A stretch of DNA of 35,776 nt from Candidatus Bathycorpusculum acetigenes (GTDB lineage Archaea > Thermoproteota > Bathyarchaeia > Bathyarchaeales > Bathycorpusculaceae). Positions 1 to 8,000 of the stretch are shown one piece after another. Positions within the stretch are counted from its first letter, which is position 1; every line of letters begins with the position of its first letter. The position numbers and the translations under genes were made by a program. The stretch covers positions 1-35,776 of the forward strand of contig WQVG01000010.1 in assembly GCA_009781675.1 (NCBI GenBank). The letters run 5' to 3'. The notes beneath the pieces were generated by a model that worked only from the letters and a program-made list of their open reading frames with translations, did no database searches and had not been told where the DNA came from.

Positions 1-63
1 CTTCGGATTATGCCGTTTTTTACTATTTTTTCAGATAAACACTTCTTACACGTGACCATGACA

Positions 64-85
64 ATAACCTTGCTTACAAGGTTAT
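64..85. terminator. Perfect hairpin downstream of the cohesin/PKD gene
   Basis: A 9-bp perfect inverted repeat (ATAACCTTG, loop CTTA, CAAGGTTAT) lies about 50 nt past the stop codon of the minus-strand gene ending at 137. No long T run follows on the minus strand, so an intrinsic terminator is only a possible reading. It could also be an mRNA 3'-end stabilising hairpin. Confidence 0.4.
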
Positions 86-136
86 CACAAACTCTTTTAT
101 CTCTCTATCGGTGAAAACTCTCAAAATAAAGGCATG

Positions 137-1471
137 CTACGCCTTCTGCTCAGAGGGGGTATCGGTTTTTTTTCTCAGCCAAAATGCAGCTCCACCAATA
201 GCAAACACTGTCACAAATATTAAAGGATAGAGAATAATTGGAGGTAGACTAAGAGTATTTTGCCGCTGGCCACCTTGATTGGTTGGCCTATCAGGTGTAC
301 TATCACCATCAGAGGAGGAAGTTGACTCATCTGAACGAGGAGGAGCGTCTGTGATACCATCACCTACAACAATTGTTTTTGTTGCCGTTGCATTAAGATC
401 GGCACTATTTGTTACCGTCAGAGAAACGATATAGGTTCCAGGGGCACTATAGTAATGTCCAGCATTGATCCTAGTAGATGTGTTACCGTCGCCAAAATTC
501 CAACCATCCATACTCAGTGTAAGGTTGTAGGGGTCGTAGCTTTGATCATAGAACATGAGGTTTTGATTAACGGCAACGTTGATGGTTTGTCCAGAATATC
601 CGGCTACATATATTACGGGAACAGGAGGGGTTATACTTACAACCGTTATACCGATAATGGCAGTGGATGTTCCCTTAGAGTTAGTAACAGTTAAGGTAAC
701 GGGAATAATACCAGGCCAATCAAAGGTATAGTTAACAATATTTCCTGTTAGGGTTCGAGATTCATTGTCAGTAAATGTCCAAGTGTAGGTTTGATCTGCA
801 ACATCTTGGGGAAGGGTTTGGGATGCATCCAAGGTTACGCTTGTGAATTGTTTTACAGTTTGATTTGACCCAGCATCGGCAACTGGTGATCCATCAGAGG
901 GAATATAGGACACAACAGCAGTCGCATAGGTCACAGCAGGATAGGGATCAACAGGAGGGTTACTAAAGGAGGCCCCAACACCTGGAGGAGCGGGCGCAAG
1001 CAGTCGGGTAGCATTAACGGTAATTATTGTGCTAACAACTGGCTTTAATACCTTGAACGTAAAAATTACTAAGGATCCACTGCCGCTTTTTCCAACAGGC
1101 TCTAATGTTGCTTCATTAGCTGTGGCTGTTCCATAAACGTCACTTGCCCCTTGGAACGATCCAATTTTGTTGATTGAAGAAGTAAACTGTGTCATGGTGT
1201 CACTTTCTTGGTAAAAATCACCTTGCAGGGGGTTTTTTGTCATCTCGAGATATTGAGAATCCCAAGTGACTTCAGCTTTCCAGGCCCAGAGGTTTGTAAC
1301 ATCGCTAATTTTAAATACTAACGTAAAAGTTTCTGATGGATTTGTTATTTGAACTGTTGAAGGCACAAGACTTAGAAGAGGGGAATTTTGTGCTTGACTG
1401 ATTGGGATAGAACTAAAAAAGGGGATAAGCAACAAGCAAACAATGGTTATGGAAATTATTTTTTTTATCAT
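137..1471 (-). CDS. Membrane-anchored cohesin-like / PKD-domain surface protein
   Basis: The 444-aa product has an N-terminal signal peptide (about residues 1-28). A cohesin-like beta-sandwich follows (about 32-185) with the features LVFKISDVTNLWAWKAEVTW and a later GSGSLVIFTFKV. Two PKD-type domains follow (about 195-280 and 285-375; the second shows WNFGDG and GTYIVSLTVT). A Ser/Thr/Asp-rich linker leads to one C-terminal membrane segment (about 412-432) with a short basic tail. This predicts an outside-facing protein fixed in the cytoplasmic membrane. It is the last gene of a minus-strand run whose neighbours carry dockerin-like C-termini, so it may be the anchoring scaffold. The cohesin assignment rests on fold-like motifs and context, not on a database match. 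Confidence 0.72.
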   Translation of the reverse strand: MIKKIISITIVCLLLIPFFSSIPISQAQNSPLLSLVPSTVQITNPSETFTLVFKISDVTNLWAWKAEVTWDSQYLEMTKNPLQGDFYQESDTMTQFTSSINKIGSFQGASDVYGTATANEATLEPVGKSGSGSLVIFTFKVLKPVVSTIITVNATRLLAPAPPGVGASFSNPPVDPYPAVTYATAVVSYIPSDGSPVADAGSNQTVKQFTSVTLDASQTLPQDVADQTYTWTFTDNESRTLTGNIVNYTFDWPGIIPVTLTVTNSKGTSTAIIGITVVSITPPVPVIYVAGYSGQTINVAVNQNLMFYDQSYDPYNLTLSMDGWNFGDGNTSTRINAGHYYSAPGTYIVSLTVTNSADLNATATKTIVVGDGITDAPPRSDESTSSSDGDSTPDRPTNQGGQRQNTLSLPPIILYPLIFVTVFAIGGAAFWLRKKTDTPSEQKA

Positions 1472-1472
1472 T

Positions 1473-2447
1473 TTATACCTCGCTGTAGTATATTATCCAG
1501 GCGTTTGCAAACTCTACTAAATCGTTAAAGTCAAGTTTTGAATCTTTATTGAAGTCAAAGATCTGATTCCAAGGACGATCCTCGTAGTATGCGATCCAAC
1601 TGTTTGCAAATAATACTAAGTCGTTGAAATCTAAGACACCGTCTTCATTTGCATCACCGGGTTGTTTGACGGTAAATGATGCCATATTGGAAGTTGACAA
1701 CCCGTTAAATCTTGAAGTTACATATATTGTGTCTTGTCCAATGGTAGCTTTATTGGGGAGCTTAAAGGACAACTCATATGTGCCTTGGTTTCCGCTGGAT
1801 GTAGAGAGTTGATTTGAACCTATTGTGGTTCCTGTTAGTGTAAAGGGTATGGATACCTCGGGGGCTAGGGGATAACCACCTTGATTTGGCCACTCAGAGT
1901 ATAGCCCAGCATACGCATATGCAGATCCTCCAGCAACTCCCGAGGGGATTTTAACAGGGAGTGTTGCGGTAAATCCGTCTCCGCTGGCTATTGCGATGTG
2001 TTTTATAGAACCAGAGGATATAGGCACACCATTATTATCGTACACGTTGATAGCGGCAAGCAAATCGCGGGGTATAGAATCAGTGTTAGTTACGCTGATG
2101 GTAAAGTATGCGGATTCGCCGGCTATAACAGAGGTTAATTCGTCACCTGTTTGATCGCTCAGATATGCTGATGTGATAGCCCCTTTGGGGTTGGTTATGG
2201 TTCCTGTAGCTACGGTTCTTATTACAAGCTTTTCTCCTTGGGTATTAACAACCGCTATACCTATCAGACCGGTTACTGTTTGGTTAGCTGATAAAAGTTT
2301 TCCGCTAACGGTTACAACGTCGCCCCGGTTGTACGACTGCTGAGCGGTTGATATAGTTAGCTCTATGGATGTTTGAGCGTTAACTGTAAGAAGGGTTGAT
2401 AGGATCATTAAACAAAAAAAGAAAGAAATGATGGTTGATTTTTTCAT
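1473..2447 (-). CDS. Secreted protein with C-terminal dockerin domain
   Basis: The 324-aa product has a signal peptide (about residues 1-24) and beta-rich Ig-like regions in between. At its C-terminus is a clear two-copy dockerin-type calcium-binding module: GDANEDGVLDFNDLVLFANSWI, then a second loop FDFNKDSKLDFNDL ending in FANAWI. No catalytic motif is visible in the body, so its own activity is unknown. The gene abuts the downstream anchored cohesin-like gene by one base and follows another cohesin-like gene by 13 nt. That suggests co-transcription and a cohesin-dockerin pairing on the cell surface. Confidence 0.75.
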   Translation of the reverse strand: MKKSTIISFFFCLMILSTLLTVNAQTSIELTISTAQQSYNRGDVVTVSGKLLSANQTVTGLIGIAVVNTQGEKLVIRTVATGTITNPKGAITSAYLSDQTGDELTSVIAGESAYFTISVTNTDSIPRDLLAAINVYDNNGVPISSGSIKHIAIASGDGFTATLPVKIPSGVAGGSAYAYAGLYSEWPNQGGYPLAPEVSIPFTLTGTTIGSNQLSTSSGNQGTYELSFKLPNKATIGQDTIYVTSRFNGLSTSNMASFTVKQPGDANEDGVLDFNDLVLFANSWIAYYEDRPWNQIFDFNKDSKLDFNDLVEFANAWIIYYSEV

Positions 2448-2460
2448 TGTTTATCCCTAG

Positions 2461-4095
2461 TTAGATGCCTATAGCGAACTGTGCGGGTTGGTTTTGGACA
2501 CCACTGACAAATAGGCCGCTACTGTCAAAGGTAACTGTTGCACCGTTTTGAGGACAGTAAGGGACACCACCTGCTTTTGGATACGCACTAAGCAAGTTGA
2601 CATTAACCTTAGCTTGACCGACAAATGCATAGTTGGGAATGTCTAGGGTCACTTGAACAGAAGAACCTGCGATGGTAGTGGTTGCTACTGCAATTGGAAC
2701 GTTGTTAACATCTACTACGGTGAAAGTAACAATACCTGTAACATTAGCACTATTGTCAAGGTTTACTGTAACTTGGACTTGGCCTGTGCCTCTAACGACT
2801 GTAGAGGGGCTCACGGTGACGTTTTTGATGTTTGCGATATAGTTGAATTCAAATTTGAGTGAGTCAGTGTAGGTTATCTCAGAGATATCGACTGCGGCAT
2901 TGATTGCCCAGTTAGCGCCAAAGGCTATTTCTAGTTGAGTGTCAGGGGTTGGTAAACGGAAGCTAAATGTTGCATCACCATTAGTGTTTGTGCGTGCGAC
3001 AGCGTATGCATATTCAGCCCCGCTGTTAGTGTAGACTGTAAAGATTACGTCTTTCTCTGCTACTGGAGCACCGTTAAAGACTACGTGAGCAGTTGCAACG
3101 ACTTGTTGCTGAGGACCAAACTTACCGCCTGGAGCGTTGGGACCTACACCGCCTTTTTGGGTGTAGACATCAATACCTGCAGATGCAGTTTGGATGATTG
3201 TGTAGGTTCGGCTTGTTTGGGCTGTGGCGACATAGCCTGCAGGTGGATTGGTTGCTGGTGCAGTAACATTTAGGGTGATTTGTAATTCGTCGGGGGCAAT
3301 ATCGCTTATGGTTACATTTTTGGTGGTTGCAGTTATGTCACTGAATAGGCCATTGACTGAGTGGATGACCCAGCTATAGTTGGTGATTGGAACAGCTTGT
3401 TTGCCGTCATAGCCGGGTGTAGAGGATGATGCATCAAGCACTATAGCTGTGGTGGTGGCACCGGATGGGAGAGTGATGTATTGGCCACTGATACTGGCGT
3501 TGGTTGTAACGGTGAATGCGGCTGTTGGTGCTGTTGCTGCTGGGGTGGGGTTGTTTACATGAAGTGATGGAAGGGGTGTGTTGTAGGTCATTTCTTGATT
3601 TTGAGGATTTAACAACTTGACATCAGTTAGAGCTATGTCACAGTTACCAAAGCCCTGAACCTCAAAGGTGATAGTTGTCAAGAGGCCTCCGCCGGTAACA
3701 CCGGTGCGTTCAAGCAAGACATGGGAGAATTTGCTTGGGAAGTGGCCGCCCACGTTATCGATTGCGGTTGCGGGGCTCATATCAGCTGCGCCTTCGCTAG
3801 TTAGGAAGGTCCCTTTTTGTACTTTTGTAACGGTGACAACATCGGGGTTCCAGGTTAAATCAAAGTTAACACCCCACAGGTCCTCGACGTTTGCAATATT
3901 GACTTGAACTGTGAAGGTGGAACCAAGCTGTAAGGTTGTAGGATAAGTAAGGTCAAGCGGAGTGGAGGAAACCAGTGTCAGGGTTGCTGGACCTGCTGCA
4001 TTAGCATAACTTATCCCTGAGAGCATCGACACAACCATAAAAATAGTAAGTGCCACAGCCATCATAGATTTTGTTTTTTTAGTTTTTTGATTCAT
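2461..4095 (-). CDS. Secreted cohesin-like multi-domain protein
   Basis: The 544-aa product has a signal peptide ending near residue 33. A cohesin-like domain follows (about 37-185) with the pattern FTVQVNIANVEDLWGVNFDL and a later GGLLTTITFEV. After it come PKD/Ig-like beta domains, and near the end a pair resembling Big/invasin-type repeats (NVTVSPSTVVRGTGQVQVTV). There is no obvious membrane anchor at the C-terminus, so it may be released or held by a partner. The ATG has a GGAGA site about 9 nt upstream, and an AT-rich TATA-like stretch near 4115-4135 could give it a separate promoter from pstS. Binding of the neighbouring dockerin proteins is inferred. Confidence 0.7.
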   Translation of the reverse strand: MNQKTKKTKSMMAVALTIFMVVSMLSGISYANAAGPATLTLVSSTPLDLTYPTTLQLGSTFTVQVNIANVEDLWGVNFDLTWNPDVVTVTKVQKGTFLTSEGAADMSPATAIDNVGGHFPSKFSHVLLERTGVTGGGLLTTITFEVQGFGNCDIALTDVKLLNPQNQEMTYNTPLPSLHVNNPTPAATAPTAAFTVTTNASISGQYITLPSGATTTAIVLDASSSTPGYDGKQAVPITNYSWVIHSVNGLFSDITATTKNVTISDIAPDELQITLNVTAPATNPPAGYVATAQTSRTYTIIQTASAGIDVYTQKGGVGPNAPGGKFGPQQQVVATAHVVFNGAPVAEKDVIFTVYTNSGAEYAYAVARTNTNGDATFSFRLPTPDTQLEIAFGANWAINAAVDISEITYTDSLKFEFNYIANIKNVTVSPSTVVRGTGQVQVTVNLDNSANVTGIVTFTVVDVNNVPIAVATTTIAGSSVQVTLDIPNYAFVGQAKVNVNLLSAYPKAGGVPYCPQNGATVTFDSSGLFVSGVQNQPAQFAIGI

Positions 4096-4151
4096 TTATT
4101 TCTTTTCTCCATCTAAATTTATTTTATAATAAAAAAATTGGTGGATAATTT

Positions 4152-5480
4152 TTATTCGTAATATGCAATCCAGCCGTTTGCAAAGGCTACCAGGTCATTG
4201 AAATCGATTTTACCATCTGGAAGACCATTTGGTCCACTGATGTCAGCATAAGGATTCAATAGATGGTTGGGTCCATAGTATTCTATCCAAGCATTTGCAA
4301 AATACACCAGATCCTCGAAGTCAACAATGCCATCGGGAACAGTCTGAGTCCCAACAGAACGATTAGGATTACCCGAGGATGCACCCGCAAAATCTATCCG
4401 ATTCATCGTTATGAAACCGTCGTTTACTAGATAGTCATCGTGTGCTTTGATGAAGCTGATCCAGAGAGATTTCACAGCGTCAGGAGTGGTTGCAGATGGG
4501 ATGCCGTCCATAAAGTAGTAGAGAGGGCGAATGATGGTGGCGGGGGTAGATTGATCGGTGACATAGGATCCGCCTTTAACGTTGGCAACGCTTGGGCTGA
4601 TGTATGTGCGGGTTGTGGGGTTGTAGAGGCTTAGGGGTATGATGCCGTTTGGATGAGAGGCGCCTAAGTCATTTTGGACAAAGCCTAAGCCGACAAAGCC
4701 GATGGCGTATTGGTTTTGTGGTTGGCGCATTGCAGTCATGACGTTTGCGTTGGAGGTTAGGGGTTGATAGTTTGATGGAAGCCAGTTACCTGCTGTTTGT
4801 TCTGTTTGGACGTTGTATGCCATGTTGTAGCCAAAAGCATTTAAGAAGAAGGTGTTAAAGCCGTCAAATGTCCCTGAGGAGTATTCTCTGCCGATGCGGC
4901 CAATGGTTTGGCTGGCGACACCTGTGGGGAGTGTTACAGGTGGAACCTGTGCATTTGCCCAGTCACCCCAAGTCGCATACAGGGGGACGTTGTTGCCATT
5001 TGCGGTTGTTCTAAAGAGATCTGCAACTTGAGAAGCAGAAGCTTGAGAGAGCCAAGTGTTTGTGGCTGGGACGACGATGGCGATGCTGTCATAGCCAATT
5101 AAGAATTCTTGTGGATTGGTGATTGTTGAACCAGATAAGGGATAAGTTGTACCATAAAAACCTGAGTTAGCGCCTGATCTTGATGAGGCGGCGATGTCTG
5201 CGGTTGGAGGGTTATCCTTTAGTGCGTTTAGACCTGCACCGCTTCCCAAGTCGTTTAGAGTGACTGTGGTCGCAGTGAAGGGTGAACCTAGAGCTAAGAC
5301 ATGTGACTGAAATGCAGTGGTTGCCTGTGAGCTGATTGGATAGATGGTTGAGCTACCAAGAACATAAAGACGGCCGGGAGTTACTAGCGGTGTTTGTGCG
5401 TGAGTTGGAAGTGCCGAAAACAGTGAGACTGTAAAGAGTGCTACCATGATTGCACATATTACTGGTTTAGATGTTTTCAA
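4152..5480 (-). CDS. pstS: PstS-type phosphate-binding protein fused to a dockerin-like domain
   Basis: The 442-aa product is a periplasmic-type phosphate-binding protein of the Pst ABC importer. It has a signal peptide (about residues 1-28), then the family hallmark LGSSTIYPISSQ near residue 43, DIAASSR, and a SSGTFDGFNTFF segment, all typical of PstS. Unusually, the last 65 or so residues form a duplicated dockerin-like module: VPDGIVDFEDLVYFANAWI, then LPDGKIDFNDLVAFANGWI. The start is TTG with GGAG about 10 nt upstream. It is divergent from pstC, and the two share a palindrome-rich intergenic region, consistent with phosphate-responsive control. The first dockerin loop lacks the usual first acidic residue, so calcium binding there may be weak. 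Confidence 0.88.
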   Translation of the reverse strand: MKTSKPVICAIMVALFTVSLFSALPTHAQTPLVTPGRLYVLGSSTIYPISSQATTAFQSHVLALGSPFTATTVTLNDLGSGAGLNALKDNPPTADIAASSRSGANSGFYGTTYPLSGSTITNPQEFLIGYDSIAIVVPATNTWLSQASASQVADLFRTTANGNNVPLYATWGDWANAQVPPVTLPTGVASQTIGRIGREYSSGTFDGFNTFFLNAFGYNMAYNVQTEQTAGNWLPSNYQPLTSNANVMTAMRQPQNQYAIGFVGLGFVQNDLGASHPNGIIPLSLYNPTTRTYISPSVANVKGGSYVTDQSTPATIIRPLYYFMDGIPSATTPDAVKSLWISFIKAHDDYLVNDGFITMNRIDFAGASSGNPNRSVGTQTVPDGIVDFEDLVYFANAWIEYYGPNHLLNPYADISGPNGLPDGKIDFNDLVAFANGWIAYYE

Positions 5481-5505
5481 ATTTGTTTTCTCCTTTTTCT
5501 ATTAG

Positions 5506-5523
5506 TGAACGATTACTCGTTCA
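5506..5523. promoter_or_regulatory. Palindromic operator candidate upstream of pstS
   Basis: A perfect inverted repeat with 7-bp arms (TGAACGA, spacer TTAC, TCGTTCA) sits 26 nt upstream of the pstS start. Its position in the divergent pstS/pstC intergenic region suggests a binding site for a dimeric regulator. No regulator gene is present in the window. Confidence 0.5.
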
Positions 5524-5560
5524 ACAAGTAGTGGTTTAGCTCAGAATATGTTTCTTATCG

Positions 5561-5592
5561 ATATAGTCTACCTGCAGATGTTTAGACTATAT
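5561..5592. promoter_or_regulatory. Inverted repeat overlapping TATA-like sequence in the pst divergent promoter
   Basis: Two 10-bp arms (ATATAGTCTA and TAGACTATAT) form a perfect inverted repeat with a 12-nt spacer. Each arm contains a TATAT core that could serve as a TATA element. Related TAGAC pentamers recur on the plus strand at 5611, 5652 and 5661, and CTATAGTC occurs at 5619. A repressor or activator binding several copies could switch both pst promoters together. Confidence 0.5.
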
Positions 5593-5711
5593 ACAATCCA
5601 TCCTGAAAAATAGACGAGCTATAGTCAATTATAGGCCTAAATATCAATAAGTAGACACTGTAGACAACCGTTATCTGCCCCAAAACCACTGTAGCGCAAG
5701 GGAGAAAAGCC

Positions 5712-6596
5712 ATCAAAATCGAAAGGAAATATTTCCAAGATCATCTAGTTCAAGTAATAGTCCTCATCTGCGCCGCCGTATCAGTAGTAGCAGTCTTGGC
5801 GATATTTTACTCCTTATTACATGATGGATACCCAGTCATTTCAGATTGGCTCTTAAATGGTTTTAGAATGAAATGGATCCCTCACCAGGGAATATATGGA
5901 CCAATCCCATTGGTTGTCAATACGTTTAATGTTGGTATTGGATGTACCATAGTCGCTACAATAATTGGAGTCCCCACAGCAATATATTTAGCAGAGTTCG
6001 CAGATAACCGCTTGCGGAACATTATAAAACCTTCTTTAGAAATTTTAACTGGATTTCCCTCAATAATACTCGGGATAGTTGGGCTCACCATAATAGTCAC
6101 AGCTATAACAACAGTTGCTGGTCCTCCGGCTGGGGGAGGGTTGCTTGCAATATGGATTGTTGTAGGAATAATGTCACTTCCAACAGTTGCAACTATATCT
6201 GAAGATGCAATAAGAGCTGTGCCTAAGGATCTCAAAGAAGCATCCTTGGGCCTTGGCGCGACTCGATGGCAAACTATGACCAGAGTCACAGTACCTGTAG
6301 CTAGCCCAGGAATCTTGGCAGCCATTCTTCTAGGAATGGGAAACGCAATCGGCGAAACAATGGCAGCATTTTACATATCAGGTATACAAGACCCATCGGC
6401 GATTGCGACAGACCCTATACGTGGAGTCGCATCGATCTCTGTACAAATCGCACAAGAGGCTATGAGCGAAACAAGAGCTATGACTCCATATTTTGGATTG
6501 GGGTTCCTACTCTTCTTCATTATTGGGGTACTAAATCTGATAATTAGAAGATTAAGTAAAGAACAATTAGCAGTAGATCCACCAAGGAATCGGTGA
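5712..6596 (+). CDS. pstC: Phosphate ABC transporter permease PstC (start codon uncertain)
   Basis: This is an inner-membrane permease subunit of the phosphate importer. Several membrane segments are visible, and the ABC-permease EAA loop is clear (EASLGLGATRWQT, then a VPVASPGILAAILLG segment). The first canonical in-frame start is TTG at 5796, but that would remove the first membrane helix, which reads through in frame from about 5710 (IKIERKYFQDHLVQVIVLIC and onward). Back to the stop codon at 5661-5663 there is no in-frame ATG, GTG or TTG. A GGGAGA site at 5700-5705 sits about 6 nt before an ATC at 5712, which I use as a tentative start. The stop overlaps the pstA start region. Confidence 0.82.
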   Translation: MKIERKYFQDHLVQVIVLICAAVSVVAVLAIFYSLLHDGYPVISDWLLNGFRMKWIPHQGIYGPIPLVVNTFNVGIGCTIVATIIGVPTAIYLAEFADNRLRNIIKPSLEILTGFPSIILGIVGLTIIVTAITTVAGPPAGGGLLAIWIVVGIMSLPTVATISEDAIRAVPKDLKEASLGLGATRWQTMTRVTVPVASPGILAAILLGMGNAIGETMAAFYISGIQDPSAIATDPIRGVASISVQIAQEAMSETRAMTPYFGLGFLLFFIIGVLNLIIRRLSKEQLAVDPPRNR

Positions 6597-7999
6597 GTGA
6601 TATGGAGGTTTTTTTATTATCGTGGATGGATCAATTATATACTTACATAAAAAACCGCGACAGAAACAGTCTGTTTGCTGGAGCACTAATTTTTATACCG
6701 GGTATAGTATTTACAATTTTTGCCCTATATCAAACAATTATACCGATAAATGAGTACATAACACAAGGTATGCCATGGGATCACACAATTGACCGTTTAG
6801 CGATAGATATTTTTCTCAATATTTTGCTATTTGCCCCTGCACTTATAATGTTTGTAGCAGCATATCTTCAAGCGGAATCAAACCAGCTAGGTTTTAAAGT
6901 TTGCTTTGCTCTGTCAATTGGCGCCTTAGGAGGATTGATCTTCAACCTTGCAGACCCAACTTTACTGATTATCTCCATGACCTTTAGCATCTTAGCCACC
7001 ATAGTTGGACTTGAAGAATCAAAGAAAAACAAGCATAAGAAATATTCACCCATTATAGCCGAAAAAATTGCCATACTAGGCTTGCGATTATCAAGCATAA
7101 TAGCCATCGCAGTATTAGTGGGAATTATCGCCTATGTAGTTCTCAGAGGCGCACAATTTCTATCATGGGAATTTATAACAGCAGACAACATAGGGGCCAA
7201 AGAGATTGTCGACCAAATTGTAAGTGGTGACCCGAGATCAATAGGAGGAATAAGAATTTTCATAATAGGGTCACTTATCCTTGTGGGCTACTGTGAGGCC
7301 ATAGCAATCCCTCTTGGAATTGGTGCAGCCATTTATTTAGCCGAGTATGCCCCAAAAAATAAGTTCATAGATGCCCTTAGGTTTTTTATTGAAACTCTAG
7401 CCGGAGCGCCATCAATAGTTATAGGTCTGTTTGGCTTTGCATACTTTGTCCGTATGTTAGGTATGGGGGTGTCTATTGCGGCCGGAGGTCTTGCATTGGC
7501 CATCATGATTTTGCCATGGAATATAAGAACCGCTGAAGAGGCTATGAGAGCTGTCCCGCAATCTTATCGCGAAGCATCATATGCACTTGGAGCCACGAAA
7601 TGGCAGACGATAAAAAGGACTGTTTTATTGTCCGCCAGCCCCGCCGCGATTACAGGTATAGTGCTGGGATTTGGTGCAGCCATAGGAGAAACAGCAGTAA
7701 TAATGCTTACTGCAAGCTATAAGGGAACAAACGTTTTTCCCGATAATATATCTCTGATAGGCGCAATGGGTAACCCTTCCCTAGGAGGCCACGATATACC
7801 AACTTTACAGATGTGGATTATGAACGCCTATTACTATATAGCCCAGGGGACAAATAGACCGAGTGGAACTATAAATTGGCAACTAGAAAACGTCATGTTT
7901 AGTGGTGCGCTTGTTTTATTGATAATATTTATTGGTATAAGTTTTGTAGCATTGATTCTGCGAAATTATTTAGCTAAAAAAACTCACGGAGCCAGATAA
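6593..7999 (+). CDS. pstA: Phosphate ABC transporter permease PstA with N-terminal membrane extension
   Basis: The C-terminal ~320 residues are a typical PstA permease, with IGAAIYLAEYAP, the EAA loop EASYALGATKWQT, then LLSASPAAITGIVLGFGAAIGETA. At 468 aa it is well above the usual 280-300 aa for the family. The extra ~150 N-terminal residues contain about four hydrophobic segments (roughly 30-50, 65-90, 100-120 and 122-140). The listed start is GTG at 6593, overlapping the pstC stop. ATG at 6602 is an alternative because GGTGA at 6592-6596 is well spaced for it. It works with PstC as the channel. The ATPase PstB is not in the window. Confidence 0.88.
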   Translation: MSDMEVFLLSWMDQLYTYIKNRDRNSLFAGALIFIPGIVFTIFALYQTIIPINEYITQGMPWDHTIDRLAIDIFLNILLFAPALIMFVAAYLQAESNQLGFKVCFALSIGALGGLIFNLADPTLLIISMTFSILATIVGLEESKKNKHKKYSPIIAEKIAILGLRLSSIIAIAVLVGIIAYVVLRGAQFLSWEFITADNIGAKEIVDQIVSGDPRSIGGIRIFIIGSLILVGYCEAIAIPLGIGAAIYLAEYAPKNKFIDALRFFIETLAGAPSIVIGLFGFAYFVRMLGMGVSIAAGGLALAIMILPWNIRTAEEAMRAVPQSYREASYALGATKWQTIKRTVLLSASPAAITGIVLGFGAAIGETAVIMLTASYKGTNVFPDNISLIGAMGNPSLGGHDIPTLQMWIMNAYYYIAQGTNRPSGTINWQLENVMFSGALVLLIIFIGISFVALILRNYLAKKTHGAR

Positions 8000-8000
8000 G

